Shown: in pieces, positions 1-6,202 of the stretch
Layout: each line of letters begins with the position of its first letter
Numbering within the stretch: position 1 is the stretch's first letter
Virus record (IMG/VR): IMGVR_UViG_3300042319_000612
Coordinates: 1-62,860 of that record
Length of the DNA stretch: 62,860 bases
Origin: a virus
Strand: one strand, 5' to 3'
The notes under the pieces: generated by a model
What the model was told of the DNA's origin: nothing
Seen by the model: only the letters and a program-made list of their open reading frames with translations
Databases searched by the model: none
Program-made: the position numbers and the translations under genes

Positions 1-138
1 ATCTACAGCAGCAGAATCCTGAATGCTGCGCAGCGTACACCAGCCCTACAGCAGCAGCCAGCAGCTAATGAGAGTGCCGCGACACAGCCCAAAGTGTGGC
101 ATTTTGGCTACAGTTTGGATATCCACATCACACTGTGA
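1..138 (+). CDS. C-terminal end of a gene cut by the left edge
   Basis: The first frame is open from base 1 to a TGA at 136-138 (45 codons). It is Gln/Ala-rich at first and ends in KVWHFGYSLDIHITL. No start lies inside the window, so this would be the tail of a gene entering from the left. A second frame is also open for the first 68 bases, so the reading frame is not certain. No family recognised. Bases 139-213 hold no gene that I can support. Confidence 0.4.
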   Translation: MYSSRILNAAQRTPALQQQPAANESAATQPKVWHFGYSLDIHITL

Positions 139-213
139 ATATCCTGTGGGTAACCTTAAAGGAGATCATCTAGAACGAGAAACCCTACGCAGTCTAGTGT
201 CTTTTTATTTTGG

Positions 214-242
214 TTGACGAAACAGCCAAAATGCAGTATAAT
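214..242 (+). promoter_or_regulatory. Sigma-70 promoter P1 inside an inverted repeat
   Basis: TTGACG, 17-bp spacer, TATAAT. The -35 box sits in a hairpin: arm 208-216 pairs with 223-231 (9 bp, one G-T). The expected transcription start coincides with the ATG at 249, so the mRNA would be leaderless. Confidence 0.85.
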
Positions 243-248
243 AGACAC

Positions 249-587
249 ATGACACAGACAAACACCATTCGTAAAAAGCGCACCGACCGCAATCATATCA
301 TATATGAGTTGCGTGTTGCTGGGGGCAACTACATAGGAGTCACAGCCAAGACTGAGACCACTATTAATAAGTCAGTTTTGGCACGTGCCGCTAAACACTT
401 CTATCGTGCTAAGAAAGAAGCTAAGGATTGGGCCTTGTGTCATGCCCTGCGCACTCTCAGCGACAAGAGCGAGATAGAAGTATACGTACACGAAGTGGTT
501 CGTGGCAAGGCTCAGGCCCACAAGCGCGAAGTTGAACTACGCCGTGCTATTAACCCTACACTGAATACGGATGTTCGTGGGGACTAG
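249..587 (+). CDS. GIY-YIG nuclease-like small protein
   Basis: 112 aa. The N-terminal half has IYEL (about residues 18-21) followed by NYIGVT (about 27-32), the spacing of the GIY-YIG nuclease core. An Arg-rich helix follows, and a C-terminal Glu in the KREVELRRAINPTLNTD segment matches the usual catalytic Glu/Asn region. The domain is minimal and has no DNA-binding extension, so it could be a free-standing endonuclease or a degenerate relative. I chose ATG 249 because P1 places the transcript start there; upstream codons are promoter. No Shine-Dalgarno is present. Confidence 0.7.
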   Translation: MTQTNTIRKKRTDRNHIIYELRVAGGNYIGVTAKTETTINKSVLARAAKHFYRAKKEAKDWALCHALRTLSDKSEIEVYVHEVVRGKAQAHKREVELRRAINPTLNTDVRGD

Positions 588-616
588 TTGACTGATTGGG
601 CTAATGGCGCTATAAT
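588..616 (+). promoter_or_regulatory. Sigma-70 promoter P2
   Basis: TTGACT, 17-bp spacer, TATAAT, starting directly after the previous TAG stop. The leader ACACATACACACACAAAGGAGCGAAAG precedes the ATG at 646 and is the model for most early leaders (here shown whole only as its parts: CA-rich stretch, then GGAGCGAA at 636-643). Confidence 0.9.
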
Positions 617-645
617 AGACACATACACACACAAAGGAGCGAAAG

Positions 646-819
646 ATGACATTCACACAAGCTATGGTATACATTAGCCAACGCAAAGAAGCTGATGGCT
701 CAGGACTGTTAGAGACTCTGCAGTACATGCAGGACAACCTGGATGAATTTGAGCCTGTTGAACAGCAGGCCTTCCGAGTTGTAATGAACGACTTCCGTAA
801 ACTGTTAACACCCGCTTAA
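646..819 (+). CDS. Small early protein, 57 aa
   Basis: Starts at ATG 646 behind GGAGCGAA and stops at TAA 817-819. The product is acidic and probably helical (MTFTQAMVYISQRK at the N-terminus, DFRKLLTPA at the end). It is the first gene of a four-gene unit driven by P2: the next Shine-Dalgarno (AAGGAG) overlaps its stop. No family recognised. Confidence 0.75.
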   Translation: MTFTQAMVYISQRKEADGSGLLETLQYMQDNLDEFEPVEQQAFRVVMNDFRKLLTPA

Positions 820-829
820 GGAGCACAAG

Positions 830-1096
830 ATGAAAGCATTAGAGAAATTTTTGAAAGACAAGAACCACTGGAACTCATTCTTCAAGGGTCCCCAGTACAG
901 TCTTAACAGTGCCGCAGACCGTCAGGCTGTAGCAGACATGATTGATGCGGCCTTAAGCCCAGAGAACTTGACATGCGATGGTGAACTGCCTAGAGCAGAG
1001 GTCAACCGTCGCTACAAAGAGTTGATGACAGCGGCTCGTCAGCTGAAAAAGTACGACCCTACAGTTACATTCTACGAATACGAAACGGAGATCTAA
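830..1096 (+). CDS. Hypothetical early protein, 88 aa
   Basis: Preceded by TTAAGGAGCACAAG, with ATG at 830 and the stop immediately before the next ATG. Charged, helical, with an acidic tail (YEYETEI). Second gene of the P2 unit. No family recognised. Confidence 0.8.
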   Translation: MKALEKFLKDKNHWNSFFKGPQYSLNSAADRQAVADMIDAALSPENLTCDGELPRAEVNRRYKELMTAARQLKKYDPTVTFYEYETEI

Positions 1097-1474
1097 ATGA
1101 GACACTACGACGAATTGGCTGTATACGAGCGCAACGGCTTTGATATTATTGTGGATAAATCATATGAAGACCTGGACCCCAAAGACTGTTTTGATGACAC
1201 CCAGTTTGATATCGCAGAGATCAACCACAACATCGAACACGGGAATCTTGACTGGTTCATGCTGCGTGTCCGAGTTATGGTTGAGAACATCGAACTCAGT
1301 TCACAGTTCTTGGGCGGATGCTTATACGAAGACGCCCGCGAAGTCCTTACTGACGGGACTGCCGAAGACCTCATTGCTGAAGCGTTGGTAGAAGCCAAAC
1401 GGGATGTCTACCGCTTATACAAGAAGTTCCAGGACATCAGCTGGGAACTTGATGCAGAAGGAGTTGCAGCATGA
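1097..1474 (+). CDS. Hypothetical acidic early protein, 125 aa
   Basis: Begins at the base after the previous stop, so translation is probably coupled. Strongly acidic N-terminal half (DKSYEDLDPKDCFDD) and a helical C-terminal half (ALVEAKRDVYRLYKKFQDISW). Overlaps the next gene by the ATGA arrangement. Function unknown. Small acidic phage early proteins often bind host proteins, but nothing here proves that. Confidence 0.8.
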   Translation: MRHYDELAVYERNGFDIIVDKSYEDLDPKDCFDDTQFDIAEINHNIEHGNLDWFMLRVRVMVENIELSSQFLGGCLYEDAREVLTDGTAEDLIAEALVEAKRDVYRLYKKFQDISWELDAEGVAA

Positions 1475-1701
1475 TCACAGCTGAACAACTGACTACGCTG
1501 ACAACGTTTACAGCGGCAGCATTGACCAAGGCCCTAGACAATGAGGACTACCAATTCACGGGCCGCAAGTTCCTAGGGATCACAAATGGGGGCGAGTTCT
1601 GTTACATGTGTACCTTTCCTGTAAAGGGCGGCACGGACAGCACCAAGGTGTTCTTGAAGTTTGACCCTACAGTGGGTAGGGTTATTGCCACACTAGGTTG
1701 A
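1471..1701 (+). CDS. Hypothetical early protein, 76 aa
   Basis: ATG overlaps the previous TGA. Last gene of the P2 unit. Its own stop codon TGA lies inside the -35 hexamer TTGACG of promoter P3. Two Cys (FCYMCTF) in mid-protein. No family recognised. Confidence 0.75.
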   Translation: MITAEQLTTLTTFTAAALTKALDNEDYQFTGRKFLGITNGGEFCYMCTFPVKGGTDSTKVFLKFDPTVGRVIATLG

Positions 1702-1726
1702 CGGGTTGAGCGAAAGCTGCTATAAT
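1698..1726 (+). promoter_or_regulatory. Sigma-70 promoter P3
   Basis: TTGACG, 17-bp spacer, TATAAT. The -35 box contains the upstream gene's stop codon. A short GNRA-type hairpin AGCGAAAGCT lies in the spacer. Drives the gene at 1760 (site GGAGCGAT). Confidence 0.88.
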
Positions 1727-1759
1727 AGACACTTAACTTAACAATATTGGAGCGATACA

Positions 1760-2227
1760 ATGGCAACACGAAGCACAATTGCATTAGAATATGCAGACGG
1801 TACAGTTGAGCAGGTATACTGCCACTGGGACGGCTATTTGGCACACAACGGTCAGATGCTGCAAGAGCACTATTCAAACCCTTTCATCTTGCGTGACTTG
1901 ATTGACTTGGGTGACATCAGCTCACTTAGGCCCACAGTAGGTACCAAGCATGCCTTTAGCCGACTTGAAGTTCCAATGGACGGCGAGGCCTACGACAAAC
2001 TCTACGGCGACATGACTACGTTCTACGGACGTGATCGTGGCGAGACAGGTACGAGTGCCAAGAAGTTCGCTAGCTATGAGGACTATCTGTTGAACCACCA
2101 GTATGAGGAATACGAGTACATCCTGCGCTCAGTACACGGTCAAGCTGTTTGGTTTGTAGCAGATCACAGCGAAGACTTCAAGCCCTTGATGCAGGCATTG
2201 GTTGAAGAAGCAGCATGTGTGGCTTAA
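1760..2227 (+). CDS. Conserved phage protein of unknown function (MATRSTIA...CHWDGY type)
   Basis: 155 aa. The N-terminus MATRSTIALEYADGTVEQVY followed by CHWDGYLAHNG is one I know from many tailed-phage genomes as a widespread conserved protein without an assigned function. Middle of the protein is Asp/Tyr-rich and it ends in a helix. Single-gene unit under P3. The recurrent HWDGY motif suggests a conserved fold; the activity is unknown. Confidence 0.85.
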   Translation: MATRSTIALEYADGTVEQVYCHWDGYLAHNGQMLQEHYSNPFILRDLIDLGDISSLRPTVGTKHAFSRLEVPMDGEAYDKLYGDMTTFYGRDRGETGTSAKKFASYEDYLLNHQYEEYEYILRSVHGQAVWFVADHSEDFKPLMQALVEEAACVA

Positions 2228-2248
2228 ATGCCACAGCACAACTAGGGG

Positions 2249-2277
2249 TTGACGAAACCCCTAGAGTGCGCTATAAT
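2249..2277 (+). promoter_or_regulatory. Sigma-70 promoter P4 with perfect 9-bp inverted repeat
   Basis: TTGACG, 17-bp spacer, TATAAT. CTAGGGGTT (2242-2250) is perfectly complementary to AACCCCTAG (2256-2264), loop GACGA. The repeat covers the whole -35 box and part of the spacer. Confidence 0.9.
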
Positions 2278-2308
2278 AGACACATACACTAACACACAGG
2301 AGCGAAAA

Positions 2309-3364
2309 ATGGCTACACTAGTTGAGATTACAGAAGGTGCTTACGGTGCCCGTAAGAATTTGATCACCCCAGGCATCCGCTTGCAAATGGTCAAGGACTT
2401 TGACGGCGAGGCAATTACTTGCCTTGCAGGCGATGAGATTGAAGGTGGTCGCAACCCCTACAAGAAGATCCGCGTCAAGGTCTCTGGCATTAATGCATAC
2501 CGCGTGGTCGCGCACATTGACGAGGCTCCTGTAGGAGAGAACAGTTTGGTACAGCTCAAGGTGGCTGACTCGGCTGTAGCACATATCACAGATGACGAGC
2601 TGATCGAAAAGACTCGTGCTCGCTTCCAAGTACTTACAGACATGACTAAGGCTGTGAAAGCAGGCGATGTACGTGCTATGATTGTGACAGGTCCCCCAGG
2701 TGTAGGCAAATCGTTTGGTGTTGAAGAAGTGTTGACTAAGGACGACTTGTTCAATACCTTAGGCGAGCGCAAGCCACGCTACGAGATTGTCAAAGGTGCT
2801 ATGAGTGCCATTGGCTTGTATTCTAAGCTCTACGAGTTCTCAAGTGAGAAGAATGTTATTGTGTTTGATGACTGCGACTCAGTGTTGCTGGACGACTTGA
2901 GCCTGAACATTCTTAAGGCGGCTTTGGACAGTTCTAAGAAGCGTACTATCAGCTGGAACACTGACAGCCGTATCCTGCGAAGCGAAGGCATCCCAGATCG
3001 CTTCGAGTTCAAGGCTGGTGCGATCTTTATCACCAACATCAAGTTTGAGAATGTACGCTCTAAGAAGCTACAGGATCACCTTGCCGCTCTTGAGAGCCGT
3101 TGCCACTACATTGATCTGCAGATGGATACAGATCGTGAGAAGGTCCTGCGTATCAAGCAGATCGTTGCAGACGGCATGCTGGACGAATACGAGCTGAGCG
3201 ATGTGGCCAAGATTGATGTTGTGGACTTTGTGTCTAACAACCGTGCTAAACTACGCGAGCTGAGCCTGCGTACGGTGTTGAAGGTTGCACAATTGCGCAA
3301 GGCGTTTGCTGACAACTGGGAAGCAATGGCAGAGGTCACTGTTATGAAGCGAGGTGTTGCGTGA
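2309..3364 (+). CDS. AAA+ ATPase
   Basis: 351 aa from ATG 2309, which follows GGAGCGAA; an upstream in-frame start would lie in the promoter. Walker A GPPGVGKS near residues 127-134, Walker B VIVFDDCDS near 182-190, then a sensor-like segment (AIFITNIKF) and an Arg (ESRCHY). The N-terminal 100 residues are a separate domain. It is a stand-alone early AAA+ ATPase of the kind found in aquatic T4-like phages. Substrate unknown. The GTG start of the next gene overlaps its stop. Confidence 0.85.
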   Translation: MATLVEITEGAYGARKNLITPGIRLQMVKDFDGEAITCLAGDEIEGGRNPYKKIRVKVSGINAYRVVAHIDEAPVGENSLVQLKVADSAVAHITDDELIEKTRARFQVLTDMTKAVKAGDVRAMIVTGPPGVGKSFGVEEVLTKDDLFNTLGERKPRYEIVKGAMSAIGLYSKLYEFSSEKNVIVFDDCDSVLLDDLSLNILKAALDSSKKRTISWNTDSRILRSEGIPDRFEFKAGAIFITNIKFENVRSKKLQDHLAALESRCHYIDLQMDTDREKVLRIKQIVADGMLDEYELSDVAKIDVVDFVSNNRAKLRELSLRTVLKVAQLRKAFADNWEAMAEVTVMKRGVA

Positions 3365-3591
3365 GCGATATTGCAGGGTGCCAGTACATAGGTCCGGAGC
3401 AGAAGGAGTCTCCGTTCACTATGTGCGGATGCAAGAGCTTGTGGCCTGGCAAGGTCTATTGCGAAGATCATGTATGGCTAGTCTACAATCGTGGGTCTAG
3501 CGTAGGAAACAAACGCAAGAACAAAGAGATTGAGAAAGAGCTGGCCGAAGTTAAACGTCTACAAGAGATAGCGGAGTATGAAAATGAATAA
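3361..3591 (+). CDS. Small protein with GcrA-like Cys/His cluster
   Basis: 76 aa, GTG start at 3361 overlapping the AAA+ stop. GCQYIG, then TMCGCKS, then YCEDHVWLVY gives a C-x(n)-C-x-C-x(n)-C-x2-H pattern like the C-terminal motif of the alphaproteobacterial cell-cycle regulator GcrA (GCRWP...FCGA...YCxxH). A charged helical tail (KRKNKEIEKELAEVKRLQEI) follows. The GcrA N-terminal DNA-binding part is missing. Likely a zinc-binding or structural-Cys protein; similarity to GcrA is my inference from the motif only. Confidence 0.7.
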   Translation: MSDIAGCQYIGPEQKESPFTMCGCKSLWPGKVYCEDHVWLVYNRGSSVGNKRKNKEIEKELAEVKRLQEIAEYENE

Positions 3592-3775
3592 AATCATGTT
3601 GGTGGTAGGATTTGCTGTGTTGATTGTAGCATTGGTTCTGTTGGGCCCTTGGCTGGTAATTTGGGCAATGAACATCCTGTTCCCTGTATTAGCTATTCCT
3701 TACACTTGGCAGACTTGGCTAGCTGTTCTGATAATGAGTGCTTTCTTCCAAACCAAAGTGTCTGTGAAGAAGTGA
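3578..3775 (+). CDS. Small membrane protein, 65 aa
   Basis: Two strongly hydrophobic segments (about residues 6-34 and 41-58) separated by a short loop and a basic C-terminus (KVSVKK). Start overlaps the end of the previous gene by 14 bases; a second ATG two codons in is equally possible. Probably an inner-membrane protein; function unknown. Confidence 0.75.
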   Translation: MKMNKIMLVVGFAVLIVALVLLGPWLVIWAMNILFPVLAIPYTWQTWLAVLIMSAFFQTKVSVKK

Positions 3776-3792
3776 TTTGGCGAAATTGACCA

Positions 3793-3821
3793 TTGCTCTT
3801 GATCATGGATGTCTGTATACT
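3793..3821 (+). promoter_or_regulatory. Weak sigma-70-type promoter (TTGCTC-17-TATACT)
   Basis: TATACT at 3816-3821 preceded by TG, with TTGCTC 17 bp upstream; a TTGACC lies 7 bp further up, out of register. The presumed transcript starts near 3828 and opens with a hairpin, GCTGTT (3830-3835) pairing with AACAGC (3840-3845). Confidence 0.5.
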
Positions 3822-3865
3822 TGTATGACGCTGTTAGGAAACAGCCACAACAAAGGAAACTTAAA

Positions 3866-4138
3866 ATGAAGAGATTCAATCCAAAAACCAAGACTTTCAA
3901 AGTCTTCACAGCACTTTACAATGGTAAAGCACTTACTCCAGCACAGGCCAAGCATGACCTAGGTGTTGGCAACCTGGCAGCAGAAGCCAGCCGCATTCGT
4001 CAAGCAGGCTACGCTGTTTATACCAACAGCCGTACAGCAGGCAACGGTGTTCAGGTAACTGAATATGTGATGGGCAAGCCATCACGTGAGATCGTTGCTC
4101 TAGGCTACAAAGCTCAAGCAATGGGCATCACTCTTTAA
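3866..4138 (+). CDS. Helix-turn-helix protein (HTH_39-like)
   Basis: 90 aa from ATG 3866 behind AAAGGAAACTTAAA. Pattern ALYNGKALTPAQAKHDLGV, then a recognition-helix segment (NLAAEASRIRQAGY), then a wing (VYTNSRTAGNGVQVTEYV) fits the phage winged HTH family of HTH_39 type. Likely DNA- or RNA-binding. Its Shine-Dalgarno AAGGAA differs from the GGAGCGAA of most early genes, which matters because its 3' end carries a hairpin complementary to GGAGCGAA (see 4139-4216). It shares promoter, leader and 3'-end design with the gene at 10767. Confidence 0.8.
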   Translation: MKRFNPKTKTFKVFTALYNGKALTPAQAKHDLGVGNLAAEASRIRQAGYAVYTNSRTAGNGVQVTEYVMGKPSREIVALGYKAQAMGITL

Positions 4139-4216
4139 TTAGGGTTTCAAATAGACAAGCCGATTCGCTCCCGGGGCGTCTTTTGAGGGTGTTGTAGAAA
4201 TACAACACCTTTTTTC
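4139..4216 (+). ncRNA. Candidate 3'-derived anti-Shine-Dalgarno RNA, copy 1
   Basis: Directly after the stop codon, AGAC (4153-4156) and GCC (4159-4161) pair with GGCGTCT (4175-4181), presenting GATTCGCTCC in the loop. ATTCGCTCC is the exact reverse complement of GGAGCGAAT, the ribosome-binding site core shared by many early genes. A strong intrinsic terminator follows at 4188-4216. This hairpin-plus-terminator layout is typical of 3'-UTR-derived small RNAs. The same loop recurs at 11078-11086. That the RNA acts in trans is inference. Confidence 0.65.
4188..4216 (+). terminator. Rho-independent terminator
   Basis: GGTGTTGTA, loop GAAA, TACAACACC (9 bp perfect), followed by seven T. Confidence 0.93.
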
Positions 4217-4237
4217 TTTGACCGGCACTCCAGTTGG

Positions 4238-4266
4238 TTGACACTTTGGGCGACTGATGCTATAAT
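4238..4266 (+). promoter_or_regulatory. Sigma-70 promoter P5
   Basis: TTGACA, 17-bp spacer, TATAAT. Flanked by CAGTTG (4231-4236) and CGACTG (4251-4256), 6 bp with one G-T. Leader site GGAGCGAA at 4286-4293. Confidence 0.92.
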
Positions 4267-4295
4267 AGATATATACTGAAACAACGGAGCGAACA

Positions 4296-4931
4296 ATGTT
4301 TACAGCAGATCAAGTTTGGGGATTGGCGGTAGCAGCAGATCGTATCAACGGAGGCTACTTCAAAGAAGATGTCTACGTGCTGGAGAACGACTGCCAGAAG
4401 CGAGTCACCCAGGCCAACAAGCTAATGGTCAAGCAATGGCTCCGCGAGGGTGCATTCACCGAAGCCACAGCAGAGGACGTTGAGAAGGGTCGTGCGGTTC
4501 GCAACTACTTCAATGGCTTCTTGCTGAAACAGATCTCGGGCAAGATCAACGACTTCGAACAGCAGGCACTCCGCATTGCACAGATGGATGAGTTCACTGG
4601 CCGTAACATGTTGGAGTTTGCCATCGTAAGCTGCTTGCCTGGTGTGATGCTGCGCGATCAAATCCGTAACGAGTTGGCTCGCGAAGTCCGTGCTTCTACT
4701 CAATTGCAGGGCGCTGTGGGTGACAAGATCCAGGGCGAGATCGAGGTGGTCAAGTGCTACTACAGCAAAGACTATGACAAGTTCAGGGTTACTGCTAAAC
4801 TGGTTGACAGTTTCGTGGATTTCTGGTATAATAGTAACTTAGAAGCAGGGCAGAAGTTAACTATCAAAGCAAAGATTAAAAGTGTTCGTAGCGATAATAC
4901 AACACAATTAAACTTCGTAAAAAGAGCTTGA
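4296..4931 (+). CDS. Hypothetical early protein, 211 aa
   Basis: Starts behind GGAGCGAA. Mostly helical for about 150 residues, then a beta-rich C-terminal segment (IEVVKCYYSKDYDKFRVTAK) that could be a small OB-like barrel. A complete promoter lies inside its coding sequence (4804-4832), encoding LVDSFVDFWYNSN, and its stop is inside the next -35 box. No family recognised. It precedes the MoxR-VWA pair. Confidence 0.8.
   Translation: MFTADQVWGLAVAADRINGGYFKEDVYVLENDCQKRVTQANKLMVKQWLREGAFTEATAEDVEKGRAVRNYFNGFLLKQISGKINDFEQQALRIAQMDEFTGRNMLEFAIVSCLPGVMLRDQIRNELAREVRASTQLQGAVGDKIQGEIEVVKCYYSKDYDKFRVTAKLVDSFVDFWYNSNLEAGQKLTIKAKIKSVRSDNTTQLNFVKRA
4804..4832 (+). promoter_or_regulatory. Sigma-70 promoter inside a coding sequence
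   Basis: TTGACA, 17-bp spacer, TATAAT within the 3' part of the gene at 4296. It would transcribe the last 100 bases of that gene and the MoxR-like ATPase. Confidence 0.8.
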
Positions 4932-4956
4932 CAACTGAGCTGTTCGGTGTTATACT
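4928..4956 (+). promoter_or_regulatory. Sigma-70 promoter P6 (TATACT type)
   Basis: TTGACA, 17-bp spacer, TATACT. The upstream stop TGA is within the -35 box. Second promoter for the ATPase at 5005. Confidence 0.82.
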
Positions 4957-5004
4957 ATTAACACTGAGAAAGCAACTTTAACTGAGAAAGAAAGAGGTCT
5001 TATT

Positions 5005-6090
5005 ATGGCAAAGTCAACAGACATTAGCGTTCGACAAGTTGGTCCCAAGAACGCAAAGAAATCAATTCGTTTTGCAATCAAGAAACGCCGCCCTGTGTTC
5101 CTTTGGGGCCCTCCAGGTATTGGTAAGAGTGACATCGTTAAGCAGATCGGCGAAGACGCTGGTCGCGAAGTTATCGACGTTCGCCTGGCCCTGTGGGAGC
5201 CTACAGACATTAAGGGTATCCCCTATTACAATGCAGACAAGGGCACAATGGTTTGGGCTCCCCCTGCAGAGCTTCCTACCAACCCAGAGTCAACTGCGAT
5301 CATCTTCTTAGATGAATTGAACAGTGCTCCTCCAGCGGTACAGGCCGCGGCCTATCAGTTGATCCTTAACCGTCGTGTTGGTACTTACGAATTGCCTAAG
5401 GGTGTTGACGTGGTTGCCGCTGGTAACAGAGAAGGCGATCGTGGCGTGACATATCGTATGCCTGCTCCGCTGGCTAACCGTTTCATTCACTTGGAAGCAA
5501 AGGTAGATTTTGATGACTTCCAAGAGTGGGCTGTTATGAATGACGTTCACCCTGAGGTGTTGGGTTATGTGGGTTTCGCCAAGCAGGACTTATACGACTT
5601 CGATCCTAAGTCGCCCAGCAAGGCCTTTGCAACTCCACGCTCGTGGGTGTTTGTGAGCGACTTGCTCAAGGACGAGGACTGCGACGTTGACACCATGCAC
5701 AATTTGGTTGCGGGTGCCGTAGGTGATGGCCTGGCTATTAAGTTTATGGCTCACCGTAAGATTGCAGGTCGCTTGCCTAAGGCGTTGGACATCTTGGAAG
5801 GCAAGGTCAAGGACCTGCAGATTAAGGAAGTGTCAGCCATGTACTCTTTGACTGTGAGCCTGTGCTATGAACTTAAGGATCAAGCAGAGAAGAAGTCTAA
5901 AGGTTGGGATGCTATGGCAGACTGCTTCTTCCGCTACATGATGGATAACTTCCCAACAGAGTTGGTGGTGATGGGTGCTAAGACGGGCTTGACAAATTAC
6001 AACTTGCCCTTTGACGCTACAAAGATGAAGAGCTTTGACGAGTTCCACAAGCGTTTTGGCAAGTATGTTTTGAGTGCAATGGAGAATTAA
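5005..6090 (+). CDS. MoxR-type AAA+ ATPase
   Basis: 361 aa. Walker A GPPGIGKS at about residues 35-42, Walker B IIFLDELNSA near 98-107, sensor AAGNREGD and arginine-finger region APLANRFIHLEA. This is the MoxR/RavA class of AAA+ ATPase, which works with VWA-domain partners in remodelling or metal-insertion complexes. The VWA protein directly follows (6203) as its own unit, strongly suggesting the pair acts together. Ribosome site GAGG differs from the common early site. Ends before a strong terminator. Confidence 0.9.
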   Translation: MAKSTDISVRQVGPKNAKKSIRFAIKKRRPVFLWGPPGIGKSDIVKQIGEDAGREVIDVRLALWEPTDIKGIPYYNADKGTMVWAPPAELPTNPESTAIIFLDELNSAPPAVQAAAYQLILNRRVGTYELPKGVDVVAAGNREGDRGVTYRMPAPLANRFIHLEAKVDFDDFQEWAVMNDVHPEVLGYVGFAKQDLYDFDPKSPSKAFATPRSWVFVSDLLKDEDCDVDTMHNLVAGAVGDGLAIKFMAHRKIAGRLPKALDILEGKVKDLQIKEVSAMYSLTVSLCYELKDQAEKKSKGWDAMADCFFRYMMDNFPTELVVMGAKTGLTNYNLPFDATKMKSFDEFHKRFGKYVLSAMEN

Positions 6091-6107
6091 GACCTCGCCC
6101 ATTGCAA

Positions 6108-6146
6108 GGGCGGGAGGCTTCTCAGGGCTTGCCCGCCCACTTTTTT
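6108..6146 (+). terminator. Rho-independent terminator
   Basis: GGGCGGG (6108-6114) pairs with CCCGCCC (6132-6138), followed by AC and six T. Immediately abuts the next promoter. Confidence 0.85.
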
Positions 6147-6148
6147 GG

Positions 6149-6177
6149 TTGACAGGTGTGTAAATAGATGCTATAAT
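6149..6177 (+). promoter_or_regulatory. Sigma-70 promoter P7
   Basis: TTGACA, 17-bp spacer, TATAAT, three bases after the terminator T-run. Drives the VWA protein; its ribosome site is GGAGAGCGA. Confidence 0.9.
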
Positions 6178-6202
6178 ATACACATACTAAGGAGAGCGAC
6201 TA

